The notes below the pieces were generated by a model that was not told the origin of the DNA, made no database searches, and was given only the letters and a program-made list of their open reading frames with translations. Position numbers and translations under genes: made by a program. A stretch of 27,721 bases of DNA from assembly GCA_045110285.1 (NCBI GenBank), contig JBGCGA010000085.1:1-27721 (forward strand), given 5' to 3'. Shown piece after piece: positions 9,601 to 15,828 of the stretch. Source of the DNA: Putridiphycobacter sp045110285 (GTDB lineage: Bacteria > Bacteroidota > Bacteroidia > Flavobacteriales_D > Crocinitomicaceae). Position 1 is the first letter of the stretch. Every line of letters begins with the position of its first letter.

Positions 9601-9784
9601 GTATAACCGGTATGGGGTTGTTGTTTATGAGTTTAATGATATTTCTGACTATTGGAAAGGAACGAATTACAGAAATGGTTCGGCATGTGCTGATGGTACT
9701 TATTTTTACACGTATGAAGCTACAGCAACCAACGGTACTAAATTTAGTGGTGAGGGCACTGTCACTTTAATTCGAAGTAAGTAA
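6686..9784 (+). CDS. SprB-repeat adhesin-like protein, T9SS type B sorting domain, copy 2
   Basis: 1032 residues, a tandem paralogue of the upstream gene with the same module order: signal peptide 1-20 (ending SWGQ), cysteine-containing N-module with NPSWYYFEVA, second module with LCEGDSFEIRSNNDY, four SprB-like repeats (~502-578, 594-660, 677-744, 760-826), PKD/Ig-like region ~835-935 and type B sorting domain ~940-1032 (PNVFTPGTEPNNHFYFP, VYNRYGVVVYE). The last ~100 residues look about 60% identical to copy 1 by eye; the repeats are more diverged. The start is GTG at 6686, one base after the previous TAG, which points to translational coupling; the signal peptide begins directly there (MIRITGIVIFCLSS). 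No PorP/SprF-type outer-membrane partner, often found beside such genes, follows. Role: surface adhesin or matrix component by inference. Confidence 0.92.
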   Translation: MIRITGIVIFCLSSICSWGQTNTTCASMNPICTNVGVDFTANANSGSAEVGNDYGCLSSQPNPSWYYFEVATNGVIDMSLSAANDIDFIIYGPFTDLADAISNCGTLGDPSASPIVDCSYSGTNMETPSIPNALVGEVYIMLITNYASVVQNISLTQTGGTGSTNCNIVPPCNSDAGTFSLIKNNQVINGPINLCEGDSFEIRSNNDYILPADTIMSPAGDGIYSAQLLFLVYSAAPAGTDPSTDPNFTQLIIPNDSLFDIHDSLSPVVSTLGCGTYYFVPITADDGIGANNNIVGTNDNGTIYWDTDGNGCYVMGAPIEVKYTCPINPEAIINCTGLNNGVNFYFPEDGVYTVLNAGNGNLISGLVASPDSAKIQNLLHLQPYGITVINQDGCVGTASGQFITPQFANVTLIPGPDCPGTGDGSVYVHGSLNSGNGGIAAIEMNGALEVNTVPFDTANAPVGSSVLIRLIDQMGCVQDTSVTISSVGHNVIVNILNTTDVLCFGESNGTASINPFTVDGNGVPDNVGIQTIDWTFVSTGATSSGGPTNTTNNNLQAGMWQVTVTDLSGCSSSEIFQIGTPDVLDVFVQAANDPQCNGQSNGSINLGFTGGTVSGTGSTFDWTGPNPVNSTGQTANLLGAGNYFVTLTDNNGCAASTSYTLNNPPLITANFIVKNVLCYGENTGSILAANVVNGTEPYSYSWDLPGLPVLPTTLNKASDLPAGVYSLEILDDNGCFNSFDFTITQEDSIFFAELNAASAFCRTAGFQSGNGILSVSADGGGGNFTYEWKELSTGITSNTSTWASRNPGQYEVLITDAYGCTKQETILMDSVNPEAIFTIESNQFLVPGIYEGTEPVSVKFNNESIYFSDPVNPNSDTIFQWSLFSNGPVGDQNWFFTFNIDDKVDTTYFGEEVYTACLVAKNFNDCVDTSCVDIVVHSIPELIVPNVFTPGTEPNNHFYFPNTGIAEFKSVVYNRYGVVVYEFNDISDYWKGTNYRNGSACADGTYFYTYEATATNGTKFSGEGTVTLIRSK

Positions 9785-9943
9785 TAATTGATTTATGTGT
9801 TAGGGATTGGCGCAATTGTTTGAACTCCTTTTTTGTAAAAAAAAGAGTGAGTGCATAAAGCCCGACCCAGAGCGAGGAACGAGTACTGGGAAACACCCAA
9901 ATATCATTAAAACTATTATTTGTTGCAAAAAATTAAGTAAAGA
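9785..9943. other. Intergenic segment with a locally GC-rich, possibly repeated element
   Basis: Between the adhesin operon and the ychF promoter. Most is AT-rich, but 9856-9898 is clearly richer in G+C and contains CCCAG (9866-9870) and CTGGG (9886-9890), able to form a 5-bp stem around AGCGAGGAACGAGTA. No reading frame is convincing. It could be a dispersed intergenic repeat, part of a 3' structure, or a remnant. No second copy was seen in this window. Confidence 0.35.
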
Positions 9944-9973
9944 TTTGTTTGACGACTAAAATGAATATCTTTG
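9944..9973 (+). promoter_or_regulatory. ychF promoter
   Basis: TTTG (9944-9947), 18 bases, then TATCTTTG (9966-9973): exact matches to both parts of the Bacteroidota housekeeping promoter (TTTG / TAnnTTTG). The start codon lies 16 bases after the -7 box, implying a leader of roughly 10 bases without a Shine-Dalgarno sequence. Confidence 0.75.
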
Positions 9974-9989
9974 CTAAAATTTTTTTACC

Positions 9990-11090
9990 ATGGCTTTAAA
10001 ATGTGGAATTGTAGGTTTGCCAAATGTTGGAAAATCTACTTTATTTAATTGTTTGAGTAATGCCAGAGCGCAATCTGCAAACTTTCCTTTTTGTACTATT
10101 GAACCAAATGTTGGCACGATTACAGTTCCAGATGGAAGGTTAACAGAATTAGAAAAAATTGTTAGTCCGGAAAGAGTAGTGCCAACTACAATAGAAATTG
10201 TTGACATTGCTGGCTTGGTTAAAGGAGCTCATAAAGGGGAAGGGTTAGGAAATCAGTTTTTGGGAAATATAAGAGAAACTGATGCGATTATTCATGTGTT
10301 AAGGTGTTTCGATAATGACAATATTGTGCATGTTGATGGATCGGTTGATCCAATTAGAGATAAGGAAGTTATTGATTTTGAACTGCAGTTAAAAGATTTA
10401 GATACTGTTGAAAAGCGAATTTCTGCTACAGCAAGAGCCGTAAAAACAGGGGACAAAGAAATGCTGAAAGAGCATAAACTGCTCGAGAAATTGAAAACTG
10501 TTTTAGAATCTGGAAAGTCTGTTAGAACATATGAACCAGAAAATGAAGATGAGCAAAGAATTTTAGATCATTTACATTTAATTACAGCAAAACCGGTTTT
10601 GTACCTGTGTAATGTTGATGAAGCAAGCGCAAGTGAAGGAAATGCTTATTCTGAGCTTGTGAAGAAAGCTGTTGCAGACGAAAATGCAGAAGTTTTAGTG
10701 ATTGGAACACAAATAGAATCTGAAATTGCTGAACTAGATGATTTTGAAGAGAGAGAGATGTTTTTGCAAGAAATAGGCCTGTCTGAACCAGGAGTCAATA
10801 AATTAATTCGGTCAGCTTACTCATTGCTGAACTTACAAACATACTTTACTTGTGGTGTGAAAGAAGTGAGAGCGTGGACAGTTGAAGTAGGAGCTACGGC
10901 TCCGCAAGCGGCTGGTGTAATTCATACTGACTTTGAAAAAGGATTCATTAGAGCTGAAGTCATAAAATATGACGACTATGTGAATTATAAGTCAGAAGCA
11001 GCAATAAAAGATGCAGGAAAATTAGGAGTGGAAGGTAAAACATATGTTGTGCAAGACGGTGACATTATGCACTTTCGATTTAATGTATAA
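9990..11090 (+). CDS. ychF: Redox-regulated ATPase YchF (Obg-like)
   Basis: 366 residues, typical length (E. coli 363). P-loop GLPNVGKS at 9-16, followed by the family signature NFPFCTIEPN (31-40) and switch DIAGLVKGAHKGEGLGNQF (72-90). The base-recognition motif is NVDE (208-211) instead of NKxD, the change that makes this Obg-family branch prefer ATP over GTP. The C-terminus carries a TGS domain (LQTYFTCGVKEVRAW to the end HFRFNV). A conserved cytoplasmic translation-associated ATPase that binds ribosomes and is linked to oxidative-stress responses; exact function is still debated in the family. Monocistronic here, with its own promoter and a likely terminator behind it. Confidence 0.98.
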   Translation: MALKCGIVGLPNVGKSTLFNCLSNARAQSANFPFCTIEPNVGTITVPDGRLTELEKIVSPERVVPTTIEIVDIAGLVKGAHKGEGLGNQFLGNIRETDAIIHVLRCFDNDNIVHVDGSVDPIRDKEVIDFELQLKDLDTVEKRISATARAVKTGDKEMLKEHKLLEKLKTVLESGKSVRTYEPENEDEQRILDHLHLITAKPVLYLCNVDEASASEGNAYSELVKKAVADENAEVLVIGTQIESEIAELDDFEEREMFLQEIGLSEPGVNKLIRSAYSLLNLQTYFTCGVKEVRAWTVEVGATAPQAAGVIHTDFEKGFIRAEVIKYDDYVNYKSEAAIKDAGKLGVEGKTYVVQDGDIMHFRFNV

Positions 11091-11110
11091 TTGCCGTTGA
11101 AAGCATAATT

Positions 11111-11150
11111 AAGGCTATTGGGTTAAGTTTTAAACCGCCTTTTAAATTTT
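11111..11150 (+). terminator. Probable terminator of ychF
   Basis: Imperfect hairpin: AAGGC (11111-11115) with GCCTT (11137-11141), and inside it GGTT (11121-11124) with AACC (11133-11136), with a 5-base bulge on one side. It is followed by TTTAAATTTT. Located 20 bases past the ychF stop. Weaker than the two terminators near 1700-1900. Confidence 0.5.
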
Positions 11151-11155
11151 CATAG

Positions 11156-11183
11156 TTTGTTTTAATTTATAAAACTATATTTG
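11156..11183 (+). promoter_or_regulatory. Promoter of the two-component operon, start codon almost at the transcription start
   Basis: TTTG (11156-11159), 16 bases, then TATATTTG (11176-11183), an exact -7 match. The ATG begins at 11188, only four bases after the box, so transcription should start at or next to the A of the ATG: a predicted leaderless mRNA. Confidence 0.6.
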
Positions 11184-11187
11184 AGTA

Positions 11188-12246
11188 ATGACGAATTCAT
11201 TGCAAAACAATAGGTTTTATTGGTTGATTCAGTTTTTAGGATGGGGTGCCTATATGTTAATTACGTTTGGGCTTTCATACATTGGAGGAGGTGTTATTTT
11301 AAGTCAGAAATTACTATTGTACTATTTGTTTTCTGTTTTGTTTTCTGTGCTGGGAGCCCATAGTTTACGGTATATTATTTTAAAATTCAATTGGCTAGAA
11401 ATGCCAACTTGGCGCATAATTATTTCTAGTATTTTTACAGCTTTAGCTATAGCCTTTTTATTTGAGGCCTTCCAAGTTCTGTACCATCTCTATATTATTG
11501 AGCCTGATTTTTACACGTCAGAATTTGAGTTTTTTGGAATTGATTTCACTTTTGGTGTGTTTTTTAGTTTTATTATATTTTCATTGTGGTTTGGAATCTA
11601 TTATGCTTATTTGTTTATTGAAAAATCGAGACAGCAGGAAATTAAAAATTTGCAATTTGAGGCTTCGAGAAATGAAATTGAATTAAAAAATTTGCGTGCT
11701 CAAATTAATCCTCATTTTTTGTTTAACTCTCTGAATTCAATTCGAGCCTTAGTGGAAATTGACCAAAAAGAGTCGAAGGAAGCCATTACTAAACTGTCTA
11801 ACTTATTAAGAAACTCAATTCAATTAGGAAAGAGTAGATTGATTCTGTTAGAAAAAGAAATAGAATTGGTTAAAACATACTTAGATATAGAGAAAATTAG
11901 GTTCGAAGACCATATCAGAATATCATACAGTATAGATAAGCGTTCATTGCAGTACAAAATTCCACCCTTAATGGTGCAAACCATTGCCGAGAATGCAATT
12001 AAACACGGGTTGTCTAAGTTAGAAGGTGGAGGCGAATTACAGATTGAAGTCAAGAGTATAAATGATAAATTAAAAATTAGAGTGAGTAATACTGGCGAAA
12101 TATTGGAAAAAGGAGGCAATACAGGTGTTGGTATTATAAATACTCGCAAAAGACTTTCAATTATTTTCGGAGAACAAGCCGATTTTGATTTATTTGAGGA
12201 GAACGGTATGGTGCATGCAGTGATAGAGGTACAAAAGATTAGTTAA
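11188..12246 (+). CDS. Sensor histidine kinase, LytS/YehU-like (His_kinase PF06580 type)
   Basis: 352 residues. Four hydrophobic segments (~13-32, 42-62, 77-98, 118-143) form the membrane sensor with almost no extracytoplasmic domain. A short linker helix (~147-170) leads to the phosphoacceptor region AQINPHFLFNSLNSIRAL with H176, then an ATPase domain with N box AENAIKHGLSK (N269) and G box NTGVGIINTRKRL (312-323). The kinase phosphorylates the LytTR regulator encoded five bases downstream. The stimulus is unknown; in Bacteroidota such pairs are common and diverse. The next in-frame Met lies at residue 23, inside the first membrane segment, so ATG 11188 is preferred even though it lies directly behind the promoter box. 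Confidence 0.93.
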   Translation: MTNSLQNNRFYWLIQFLGWGAYMLITFGLSYIGGGVILSQKLLLYYLFSVLFSVLGAHSLRYIILKFNWLEMPTWRIIISSIFTALAIAFLFEAFQVLYHLYIIEPDFYTSEFEFFGIDFTFGVFFSFIIFSLWFGIYYAYLFIEKSRQQEIKNLQFEASRNEIELKNLRAQINPHFLFNSLNSIRALVEIDQKESKEAITKLSNLLRNSIQLGKSRLILLEKEIELVKTYLDIEKIRFEDHIRISYSIDKRSLQYKIPPLMVQTIAENAIKHGLSKLEGGGELQIEVKSINDKLKIRVSNTGEILEKGGNTGVGIINTRKRLSIIFGEQADFDLFEENGMVHAVIEVQKIS

Positions 12247-12251
12247 GAAAA

Positions 12252-12974
12252 ATGAAAATACGGACGATTATAGCAGATGATGAGCGGTTGGCGAGAGAAG
12301 AATTTAAATCTCTTTTAACAAAATATGATAGCATTGAAATTGTTGGAGAATATAAAAATGCTAAAGATGCCGAAGCTGGAATCGCAGCACTTGAACCAGA
12401 TTTATTATTTATTGATATTCAAATGCCTGGTGAAACAGGACTGGAATTGATTGAAAGATTAGAAAATGCGCCAAGAACAGTTTTTGTTACTGCTTATGAC
12501 GAATTTGCTATTAAGGCTTTTGAGTTAAACGCCTATGATTACCTTCTTAAACCGATTGATGAAAAAAGACTTAATGAGGTGGTTTCAAGAATAGAGGAGG
12601 AACATAAAGAGCCTGAGGCAGTTGCTACCGCAAAACTACTTGAACAGGGGGACAAAATTTTAATAAAGGATGGCGATAAAGTTTGGTTTGTTGGCATTGA
12701 AGATGTTCGATATTTTGAGTCGGACGGAAATTATGTTAAAGTGTATTTTAAAAAATTTCATCCACTCATTCTAAGATCCCTAAATAGCTTGGGTGAAAGA
12801 ATAGACAGCAATTTATTTTTTCGAGCCAATCGTAAGTATTTAGTTAATTTAAATAGAATTACCAATATTGAAACATGGTTTAATGGCAGCTTACAAATAG
12901 AGATGGACTGCGGAACTAAAATTGATATTTCTAGAAGACAAGCGATAAAATTTAAGGATCAATTTAGTCTCTAA
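12252..12974 (+). CDS. LytTR-family response regulator
   Basis: 240 residues. N-terminal receiver domain (1-~115) with acidic pocket D9/D10, phosphoacceptor D55 (FIDIQMPG), T80 and K100 (LLKPID). C-terminal LytTR DNA-binding domain (~135-240), with the typical VRYFESDGNYVKVYF, RANRKYLVNL and ISRRQAIKF stretches. Such regulators bind direct repeats upstream of target promoters. Co-transcribed with its kinase (five-base gap), so the pair forms one signalling system. No obvious target beside it; the following lipoprotein gene (starts 49 bases later) is a candidate by position only. Confidence 0.95.
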   Translation: MKIRTIIADDERLAREEFKSLLTKYDSIEIVGEYKNAKDAEAGIAALEPDLLFIDIQMPGETGLELIERLENAPRTVFVTAYDEFAIKAFELNAYDYLLKPIDEKRLNEVVSRIEEEHKEPEAVATAKLLEQGDKILIKDGDKVWFVGIEDVRYFESDGNYVKVYFKKFHPLILRSLNSLGERIDSNLFFRANRKYLVNLNRITNIETWFNGSLQIEMDCGTKIDISRRQAIKFKDQFSL

Positions 12975-13007
12975 TTTGATTTATTTTCCATTAAAAACTT
13001 AAATTTA
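12975..13007 (+). promoter_or_regulatory. Possible promoter of the PhoX-like gene
   Basis: TTTG (12975-12978), 21 bases, then TAAATTTA (13000-13007), one mismatch from TAnnTTTG at the last base. It lies 16 bases upstream of the ATG at 13024 and begins immediately after the regulator stop. Weak to moderate. Confidence 0.35.
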
Positions 13008-13023
13008 CAGTTCAAACGCGTTT

Positions 13024-14529
13024 ATGAAACTACTTTTCATTTTTTTTATTTCAATCGTAGTATTATCATGCGGTAATACCAAAACTGATACCGTTATTTC
13101 TGAAGCTCTTAGCGATTCAATTGTTGTTGAACAGGTGAAAATTGACACCACGCCACTTTTTAAAAGTGTGCTATCTAATTTTAATGCAAATACTATCATT
13201 CTCCCTGAAGGGTTCACTTATAAAGTACTATTTTCGCAAAAAGACCTAGTAACCCGTGCGGATGGAAATCAGTTTCCAGCAAAAGGTAATCATGATTTAG
13301 CCATTTTTATTCCTGACTCTGAACTCCCCGATTCAAAAGGGTGGGTATATGTAAGCCATGAAACGAAATATAAAGACAAAGGATTAGGTGATGGTGGCGG
13401 AGCAACAATGTTTCAAATTGAGTTACTTGAAGATGAATGGGCAGTAATTTCTGATTATGAGCATATTGATTTTTCTGATGTGGGGTATACTAATCGGAAC
13501 TGTGGAGGTAGTTTAACGCCAAACGGCACTATTTTTACATGCGAGGAATCATGGAGCCACAGTACTGATTATTTGTATATGAATGGGACCGGTTTAAGAG
13601 ATACTTCCTGGGTAAACGGAAGACCTGCCTATCAAAATATGGGGTTTATTGTTGAGGTTGATCCAATTACCAAAAAAGCCATAAAAAAGCATTACCAAAT
13701 GGGTAAATTTGTACATGAGGATGTTCACTGTACGGCAGATGGCAAAGAGGTTTACCTGTCAGATGATATGAATCCTGCCGTTTTTTTTAAATTTTTACCT
13801 GATGAACCCTATCAATACGACAAAGGCAAACTGTATGCATTTCAAGAAACTTCTGAAGGACAACCGGGAAATTGGCTAGAATTGCCTTCTGATACAGCTT
13901 CCCTTTTAGACATCAGAAATGTAGCCTTAAAATTAGGAGCAACTATGTACATCCGACATGAATGGATAGTGGAGCACAACGGAAAACTTTATATATCCGA
14001 AACAGGGGAAGATAACTATAATTTAACACAGTCGCATGCAAAAGGTGGTCAGTTTTCTGCATATGCTAAAAATTACTTGCGAAAAGGGGAAGCAGGGGAA
14101 GATTTTGATGATCCCTATGGAAGAGTTTTAGTATTTGACATGAAATTGAACACCATGAATTCTTATTTAGAAGGTGGGATTTATAGTGACAGTAGCGGCG
14201 TATTTTCTAATCCAGATTGCAATACAGTGGTAACAATTCGAGGTCGAAATTACTTAGTGCTGAGCGAAGATTTAATAGGGAATAATAGAGGTCGATCAGG
14301 AGACAATCCAACTCATTACCAAAATGAACTTTACTTCTTAGATCTTGCTATTGAAAATCCAACGGTTAATGATTTAATGCGTTTTGCTGTGGCGCCCAGA
14401 AATAGTGAGACCACAGGCGTAACCTTTACGCCAGATGGCAAGCATATGATTTTGAATATTCAGCACCCAGATGGGAGAAATCCAGCTCCTTTTAATAAGT
14501 CGTGCACCATTGTTGTGAGCGGATTTTGA
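13024..14529 (+). CDS. PhoX-like (DUF839) phosphatase-family lipoprotein
   Basis: 501 residues. The N-terminus is a lipoprotein signal with lipobox VLSC (C16), so the protein is anchored in the envelope. The body matches PhoX/DUF839 proteins: GFTYKVLFSQKDL near 63-75, GWVYVSHET (106-114), NCGGSLTPNGTIFTCEESW (159-177) with the Cys-Glu-Glu metal-site signature, and MGKFVHEDV (226-234), a variant of the family GRFxHE motif. Near the C-terminus ETTGVTFTPDG and NIQHP resemble the family end. Known PhoX enzymes are periplasmic iron/calcium alkaline phosphatases exported by Tat; here a Sec/lipoprotein signal is used and no twin arginine is seen. Phosphomonoesterase activity is therefore likely but not certain. 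It overlaps the next gene by four bases. Confidence 0.85.
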   Translation: MKLLFIFFISIVVLSCGNTKTDTVISEALSDSIVVEQVKIDTTPLFKSVLSNFNANTIILPEGFTYKVLFSQKDLVTRADGNQFPAKGNHDLAIFIPDSELPDSKGWVYVSHETKYKDKGLGDGGGATMFQIELLEDEWAVISDYEHIDFSDVGYTNRNCGGSLTPNGTIFTCEESWSHSTDYLYMNGTGLRDTSWVNGRPAYQNMGFIVEVDPITKKAIKKHYQMGKFVHEDVHCTADGKEVYLSDDMNPAVFFKFLPDEPYQYDKGKLYAFQETSEGQPGNWLELPSDTASLLDIRNVALKLGATMYIRHEWIVEHNGKLYISETGEDNYNLTQSHAKGGQFSAYAKNYLRKGEAGEDFDDPYGRVLVFDMKLNTMNSYLEGGIYSDSSGVFSNPDCNTVVTIRGRNYLVLSEDLIGNNRGRSGDNPTHYQNELYFLDLAIENPTVNDLMRFAVAPRNSETTGVTFTPDGKHMILNIQHPDGRNPAPFNKSCTIVVSGF

Positions 14530-15464
14530 TTCTTTCTGTAGATAATATCAAAGTTAATTACGACAAATTTTCCGTTTTAAAAGGAATCACCTTTTCTGTG
14601 CAAAAGGGAGAACGAATTGTTGTTGTAGGTGAAAGTGGTTGTGGCAAAACAACATTATTGAAAACAATTGCAGGCTATGTGCAAATTCGAACAGGGAGCA
14701 TAAAAATAGAGGAGGATTCAATAAAAGGCCCCGAAGAGCAATTGGTTCCAGGCCATCCTAAAATTAAACTCGTTAATCAAGATTTTGGTTTAGATAATTT
14801 TCACACTGTTACCGAGAATATTCGCCTGAGACTGTTGCAATTTAATCAAGAATATATCGACTATAGAATAGCAACTTTATTAAAAGTGACCGGTCTTGAA
14901 AAATACAGCAAACGATTGGCAAATGACTTGTCAGGAGGACAAAAGCAAAGACTTGCTATAGCTCGAGCGCTTGCAGATGAACCTGAAGTGCTTTTGCTTG
15001 ATGAGCCATTTAACCAACTCGATTATTTTTTACGTCAAAGAATTGAAAATTATATTGACGACTATTTAAGAAAACACAATATTACTTTATTGTTAGTGTC
15101 CCATAGCGGAGAAGAAACCATGCGTTGGGGCGAAAGAGTATTATTTTTAAATAATGGAAAACTTGAACGTGAAGACACTCCAACCCAATTCTACGAAAAT
15201 CCGAAAAATAGAAAACAAGCTGGTTTTTTTGGAGTATTGAATACTGTTTTTGTTGACGGAAAGTATATTTCTTTTAGACCGCATGAATACGCGATTAGAG
15301 CTACAAATGAGTTTCCAATAGAATTAAAAGTTGACTTAGAAAAAGTGATAAATAAAGGCTGGTTCTACGATCATTTATTAAAATACAAAAAAAGGAGCCT
15401 AAATATTTATGCAAGTGAACCCATAAACATAAAACAAAGCATTTATATTAAGCCTTTGTTTTAA
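14526..15464 (+). CDS. ABC transporter ATP-binding protein, PotA/FbpC-like shape, no permease nearby
   Basis: 312 residues from a TTG start at 14526, which overlaps the PhoX-like stop as TTGA and gives the normal ABC start MILSVDNIKVNY. An upstream GTG at 14502 would add eight cysteine/histidine-rich residues read from the preceding gene and is less likely. Walker A GESGCGKT (35-42), Q-loop Q85, signature LSGGQ (135-139), Walker B VLLLDE (155-160), D-loop NQLD, switch H193 in VSHSGEE. A C-terminal extension (~205-312, with FRPHEYAI) resembles the regulatory/TOBE-like tail of importers for iron, polyamines, sulfate or molybdate. Permease and binding-protein genes are absent here, so substrate is unknown. 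Translational coupling to the PhoX-like gene suggests a joint role. The 3' end overlaps the convergent gene by 17 bases. Confidence 0.88.
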   Translation: MILSVDNIKVNYDKFSVLKGITFSVQKGERIVVVGESGCGKTTLLKTIAGYVQIRTGSIKIEEDSIKGPEEQLVPGHPKIKLVNQDFGLDNFHTVTENIRLRLLQFNQEYIDYRIATLLKVTGLEKYSKRLANDLSGGQKQRLAIARALADEPEVLLLDEPFNQLDYFLRQRIENYIDDYLRKHNITLLLVSHSGEETMRWGERVLFLNNGKLEREDTPTQFYENPKNRKQAGFFGVLNTVFVDGKYISFRPHEYAIRATNEFPIELKVDLEKVINKGWFYDHLLKYKKRSLNIYASEPINIKQSIYIKPLF

Positions 15465-15696
15465 GTTTATCTCTCATCACTAAGATTCCCGAAATTATCA
15501 GCAAAATCCAGGGAGCACCGTGCATAAGTACATCAAACCAATCCATCATTTGCATAGGCTGTTCTCCAGAAAATGCTCCTCCGCCAGCAATCCATTTTAT
15601 TTTATCCCAAATGTGAGGCGGATTGAATGGCGCTAAACCTATTGTTAACGAAGCGATAAGAAATATTTTCCAATTTGACTTTATTTGTTTGACCAT
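15448..15696 (-). CDS. Small two-helix membrane protein (family often labelled 'RND transporter')
   Basis: 82 residues with two membrane helices (~8-24 and ~56-73), joined by a loop with PPHIWDKIKWIAGG and MQMMDWFDVLMHGAPW. The pattern GLAPFxPxHIxxKLxxxxGG...PMxxxDxxDxxLHGxPW is that of a small family seen in many Gram-negatives and often named 'RND transporter' in annotations, without evidence that it is a transporter. It is transcribed towards the ABC ATPase gene and the two coding ends overlap by 17 bases. A -7 box sits four bases before its ATG. Function unknown. Confidence 0.8.
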   Translation of the reverse strand: MVKQIKSNWKIFLIASLTIGLAPFNPPHIWDKIKWIAGGGAFSGEQPMQMMDWFDVLMHGAPWILLIISGILVMRDKLKTKA

Positions 15697-15700
15697 CTTT

Positions 15701-15708
15701 CAAATTTA
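15701..15708 (-). promoter_or_regulatory. -7 promoter element of the small membrane protein, predicted leaderless
   Basis: On the minus strand TAAATTTG matches TAnnTTTG exactly. Its end lies four bases from the ATG (15696-15694), so the message would start at or near the start codon. No clear -33 TTTG is present. Confidence 0.45.
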
Positions 15709-15782
15709 CTCTACTTTTTCATATGTTTTGGTCACATATGTCACATTACTCATTAGAAAATTACTTTTACATTAAAACATTA

Positions 15783-15811
15783 TTGTATTAATTAGAATTC
15801 AGTTAATTTTG
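15783..15811 (+). promoter_or_regulatory. def promoter
   Basis: TTG (15783-15785), 18 bases, TAATTTTG (15804-15811): a good match to the Bacteroidota consensus, 17 bases upstream of the def ATG. It probably drives def, the lipoprotein and the deacetylase gene. Confidence 0.65.
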
Positions 15812-15828
15812 TAAAAAATTATTTTACA

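Noticed and set aside
9820..9855. T-rich/A-rich pair (TTTTTTG then AAAAAAA) as terminator of the adhesin operon
   Set aside because: The stem would be almost only A-T pairs with a tiny GC part and no U run after it; not convincing.
14502..14525. GTG at 14502 as start of the ABC ATPase
   Set aside because: It would add eight residues (MHHCCERI) read out of the PhoX-like gene; the TTG at 14526 gives the standard ABC N-terminus and a TTGA stop-start overlap.
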